From: Spirochaetes bacterium GWF1_49_6
GTDB taxonomy: Bacteria; Spirochaetota; Brevinematia; Brevinematales; GWF1-51-8
Length of the DNA stretch: 7,208 nt
Direction of reading: 5' to 3'
Assembly: GCA_001829395.1 (NCBI GenBank)
Contig: MIBD01000072.1
Coordinates: 1,980 to 9,187, forward strand
In this document: in pieces, positions 6,544 through 7,208 of the stretch
Layout: each line of letters opens with the position of its first letter
Numbering within the stretch: position 1 is the first letter of the stretch
The notes under the pieces: model-generated
What the model was told of the DNA's origin: nothing
The model's database searches: none
What the model saw: the letters and a program-made list of their open reading frames with translations, nothing else
Position numbers and translations under genes: made by a program

Positions 6544-6675
6544 ATAAATTCGGGGTTCTCAGCAGGCAGATATTTATACTTTATTGATAGAATTATATGA
6601 TAACTTCCTTATCCGTATGGAACATACTATTCCCTGCTAATTGAAGATTCATTACGCGATTTTTATGACAAAATA

Positions 6676-6704
6676 TTGACTTTTTTCCGATAGTATAATA
6701 AAAT
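6676..6704 (+). promoter_or_regulatory. Vegetative promoter for rpoZ-miaA
   Basis: TTGACT (6676-6681) and TAAAAT (6699-6704) are separated by 17 bases, each 5/6 to consensus. Predicted start is near 6711, giving a leader of about 26 bases. A perfect TATAAT at 6694-6699 also lies here, but only 12 bases from TTGACT; it could act only as an alternative -10 without a good -35. Confidence 0.75.
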
Positions 6705-6725
6705 AACAGACTGATGTTTTTATAC

Positions 6726-6730
6726 GGAGG
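6726..6730 (+). promoter_or_regulatory. Ribosome binding site supporting the rpoZ TTG start
   Basis: GGAGG lies 6 bases before the TTG at 6737. The nearby ATG at 6714 is out of frame, so TTG is the only well-placed start. Confidence 0.8.
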
Positions 6731-6736
6731 ACTGAA

Positions 6737-6955
6737 TTGGGAATTCCTTTGGACGAAATTCTCTCACTCGAGGGGAATAAATATGAGAAAACAGCCGCGG
6801 TTATCAAGTATATCCGCTATTTAGCCCAGAAAAATGACGACCAGCTTGAAATTCCAGTCGGGCGTAACCGTAACGAAAAGCTGACGATTGTCGCTATGAA
6901 CGATATCCTTCGCGGCAAAGTTTCCTACGAGCTGGAAGCTATGCCGGATGAGTGA
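6737..6955 (+). CDS. rpoZ: RNA polymerase omega subunit, TTG start
   Basis: Omega wraps the C-terminal part of beta-prime and aids RNA polymerase assembly and stability. The 72-residue product shows the family pattern: an N-terminal PLDEIL (4-9), GNKYEKTAAVIKYIRYLAQ (13-31) matching the N(R/K)(Y/F)...A..RA.Q helix, and EKLTIVAMNDILRGKV (47-62) matching the K....A..EI..G.V helix. The PLDEIL opening and the lack of the usual (R/T)xT..(D/E) start resemble spirochaetal omegas as I remember them. A GGAGG 6 bases before the TTG supports the start. Its end overlaps miaA by 8 bases (ATG at 6948), implying coupled translation. Because omega is short and divergent, an omega-like hypothetical is the alternative, but position and pattern both fit omega. 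Confidence 0.82.
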   Translation: MGIPLDEILSLEGNKYEKTAAVIKYIRYLAQKNDDQLEIPVGRNRNEKLTIVAMNDILRGKVSYELEAMPDE

Positions 6956-7208
6956 TCCGGTTCCCTTACCAAAAATCATTGCCATCATCGGACCAACCGC
7001 ATCGGGTAAAACATCCATCGCTTTCGAGTTAGCACCCCATTTCAACGGGGAAATTGTGTCATGCGATTCCGTGCAAATCTATCGAGAACTGGACATCGGT
7101 TCCGCGAAGCCCTCTCCCGAAGAAATGGGGCGCGTCCCGCACCATCTCGTCGATATTTTATCCCCCGATACTGTTGTGGACGCATGGAAGTACAAGGAAC
7201 TTGCCGAG
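6948..7208 (+). CDS. miaA: tRNA dimethylallyltransferase, N-terminal 87 codons
   Basis: MiaA transfers dimethylallyl from DMAPP to N6 of A37 in tRNAs that read codons starting with U (A36-A37-A38 context). The visible part has the P-loop GPTASGKT (15-22), then IVSCDSVQIYRELDIGSAKP (36-55) with the conserved Asp of the DSxQ(V/I)Y motif, and PHHLVDI (65-71), all in family order. The remaining ~210-230 residues are outside the window. The ATG lies inside the end of rpoZ and overlaps it by 8 bases. It probably depends on translation of rpoZ, since no separate strong Shine-Dalgarno is seen beyond GGAAG at 6933-6937. The tRNA-Leu(CAA) in this same window is a predicted substrate. Confidence 0.96.
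   Translation, partial: MSDPVPLPKIIAIIGPTASGKTSIAFELAPHFNGEIVSCDSVQIYRELDIGSAKPSPEEMGRVPHHLVDILSPDTVVDAWKYKELAE

Larger units (their letters stand above)
6463..6736. other. Divergent AT-rich intergenic region between pbp and rpoZ
   Basis: It holds the two outward promoters and no credible gene. A 15-codon frame beginning at 6597 has no ribosome binding site. An imperfect inverted repeat, CGGATAAAAGGAA (6523-6535) and TTCCTTATCCG (6605-6615), differs by a 2-base insertion. It flanks the space between the two promoters, with one arm next to the pbp -35. No intrinsic terminator is visible. Confidence 0.7.

Noticed and set aside
6597..6644. Small plus-strand peptide of 15 codons between pbp and rpoZ
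   Set aside because: It has no ribosome binding site and lies upstream of the predicted rpoZ transcription start.
6694..6699. Perfect TATAAT before rpoZ as the main -10
   Set aside because: It is only 12 bases from TTGACT and has no good -35 at 17 bases; TAAAAT at 6699-6704 has correct spacing.
1..7208. Frequent GATATC/CGATAT words across the window
   Set aside because: They mostly arise from Asp-Ile and Ile-Asp codon pairs in the coding frames and are not regularly spaced.

Overview
The window looks like ordinary bacterial chromosome of moderate GC content, with AT-rich promoter regions. The organism is not certain. The very short omega subunit (PLDEIL...GNKYEKT...IKY), the class A penicillin-binding protein with a long inter-domain insertion, and the tRNA without an encoded CCA would fit a spirochaete-like or other deep-branching, possibly anaerobic, bacterium. 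That placement is inference from remembered family resemblance, not a search result. I see no insertion sequence, CRISPR array, phage gene or obvious recent transfer.

From left to right, the minus strand carries the N-terminal 255 codons of gcvT (running off the left edge), a tRNA-Leu(CAA), tig (trigger factor), a radical SAM protein with a C-terminal helix-hairpin-helix, and a complete class A penicillin-binding protein gene. In transcription order this is pbp, radical SAM gene, tig, tRNA-Leu, gcvT. The pbp and radical SAM genes overlap at a TAATG stop/start and must share a transcript. tig has its own promoter (TTGCGA-17-TATAAT). The tRNA begins at the very next base after the tig stop codon, and gcvT has a weaker promoter candidate and a structured leader. 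No strong terminator separates the units.

An AT-rich divergent intergenic region of about 270 bases separates pbp from the plus-strand pair rpoZ (omega, TTG start) and miaA (running off the right edge), which overlap by 8 bases. Both directions have clear vegetative promoters: TTGATA-17-TATAAT for pbp and TTGACT-17-TAAAAT for rpoZ. The pbp promoter places transcription start inside the longest possible reading frame, so the real start is Met15 of that frame, giving 842 residues.

The genes are mostly housekeeping: wall synthesis (PBP), nascent-chain folding (tig), transcription (rpoZ), tRNA supply and modification (tRNA-Leu, miaA) and one-carbon/glycine metabolism (gcvT). The least understood is the radical SAM protein. 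It resembles a family best known from archaea, has a CX5CX2C cluster motif instead of CX3CX2C, and is translationally coupled to a peptidoglycan synthase. No multi-gene undescribed system is visible beyond that pairing.
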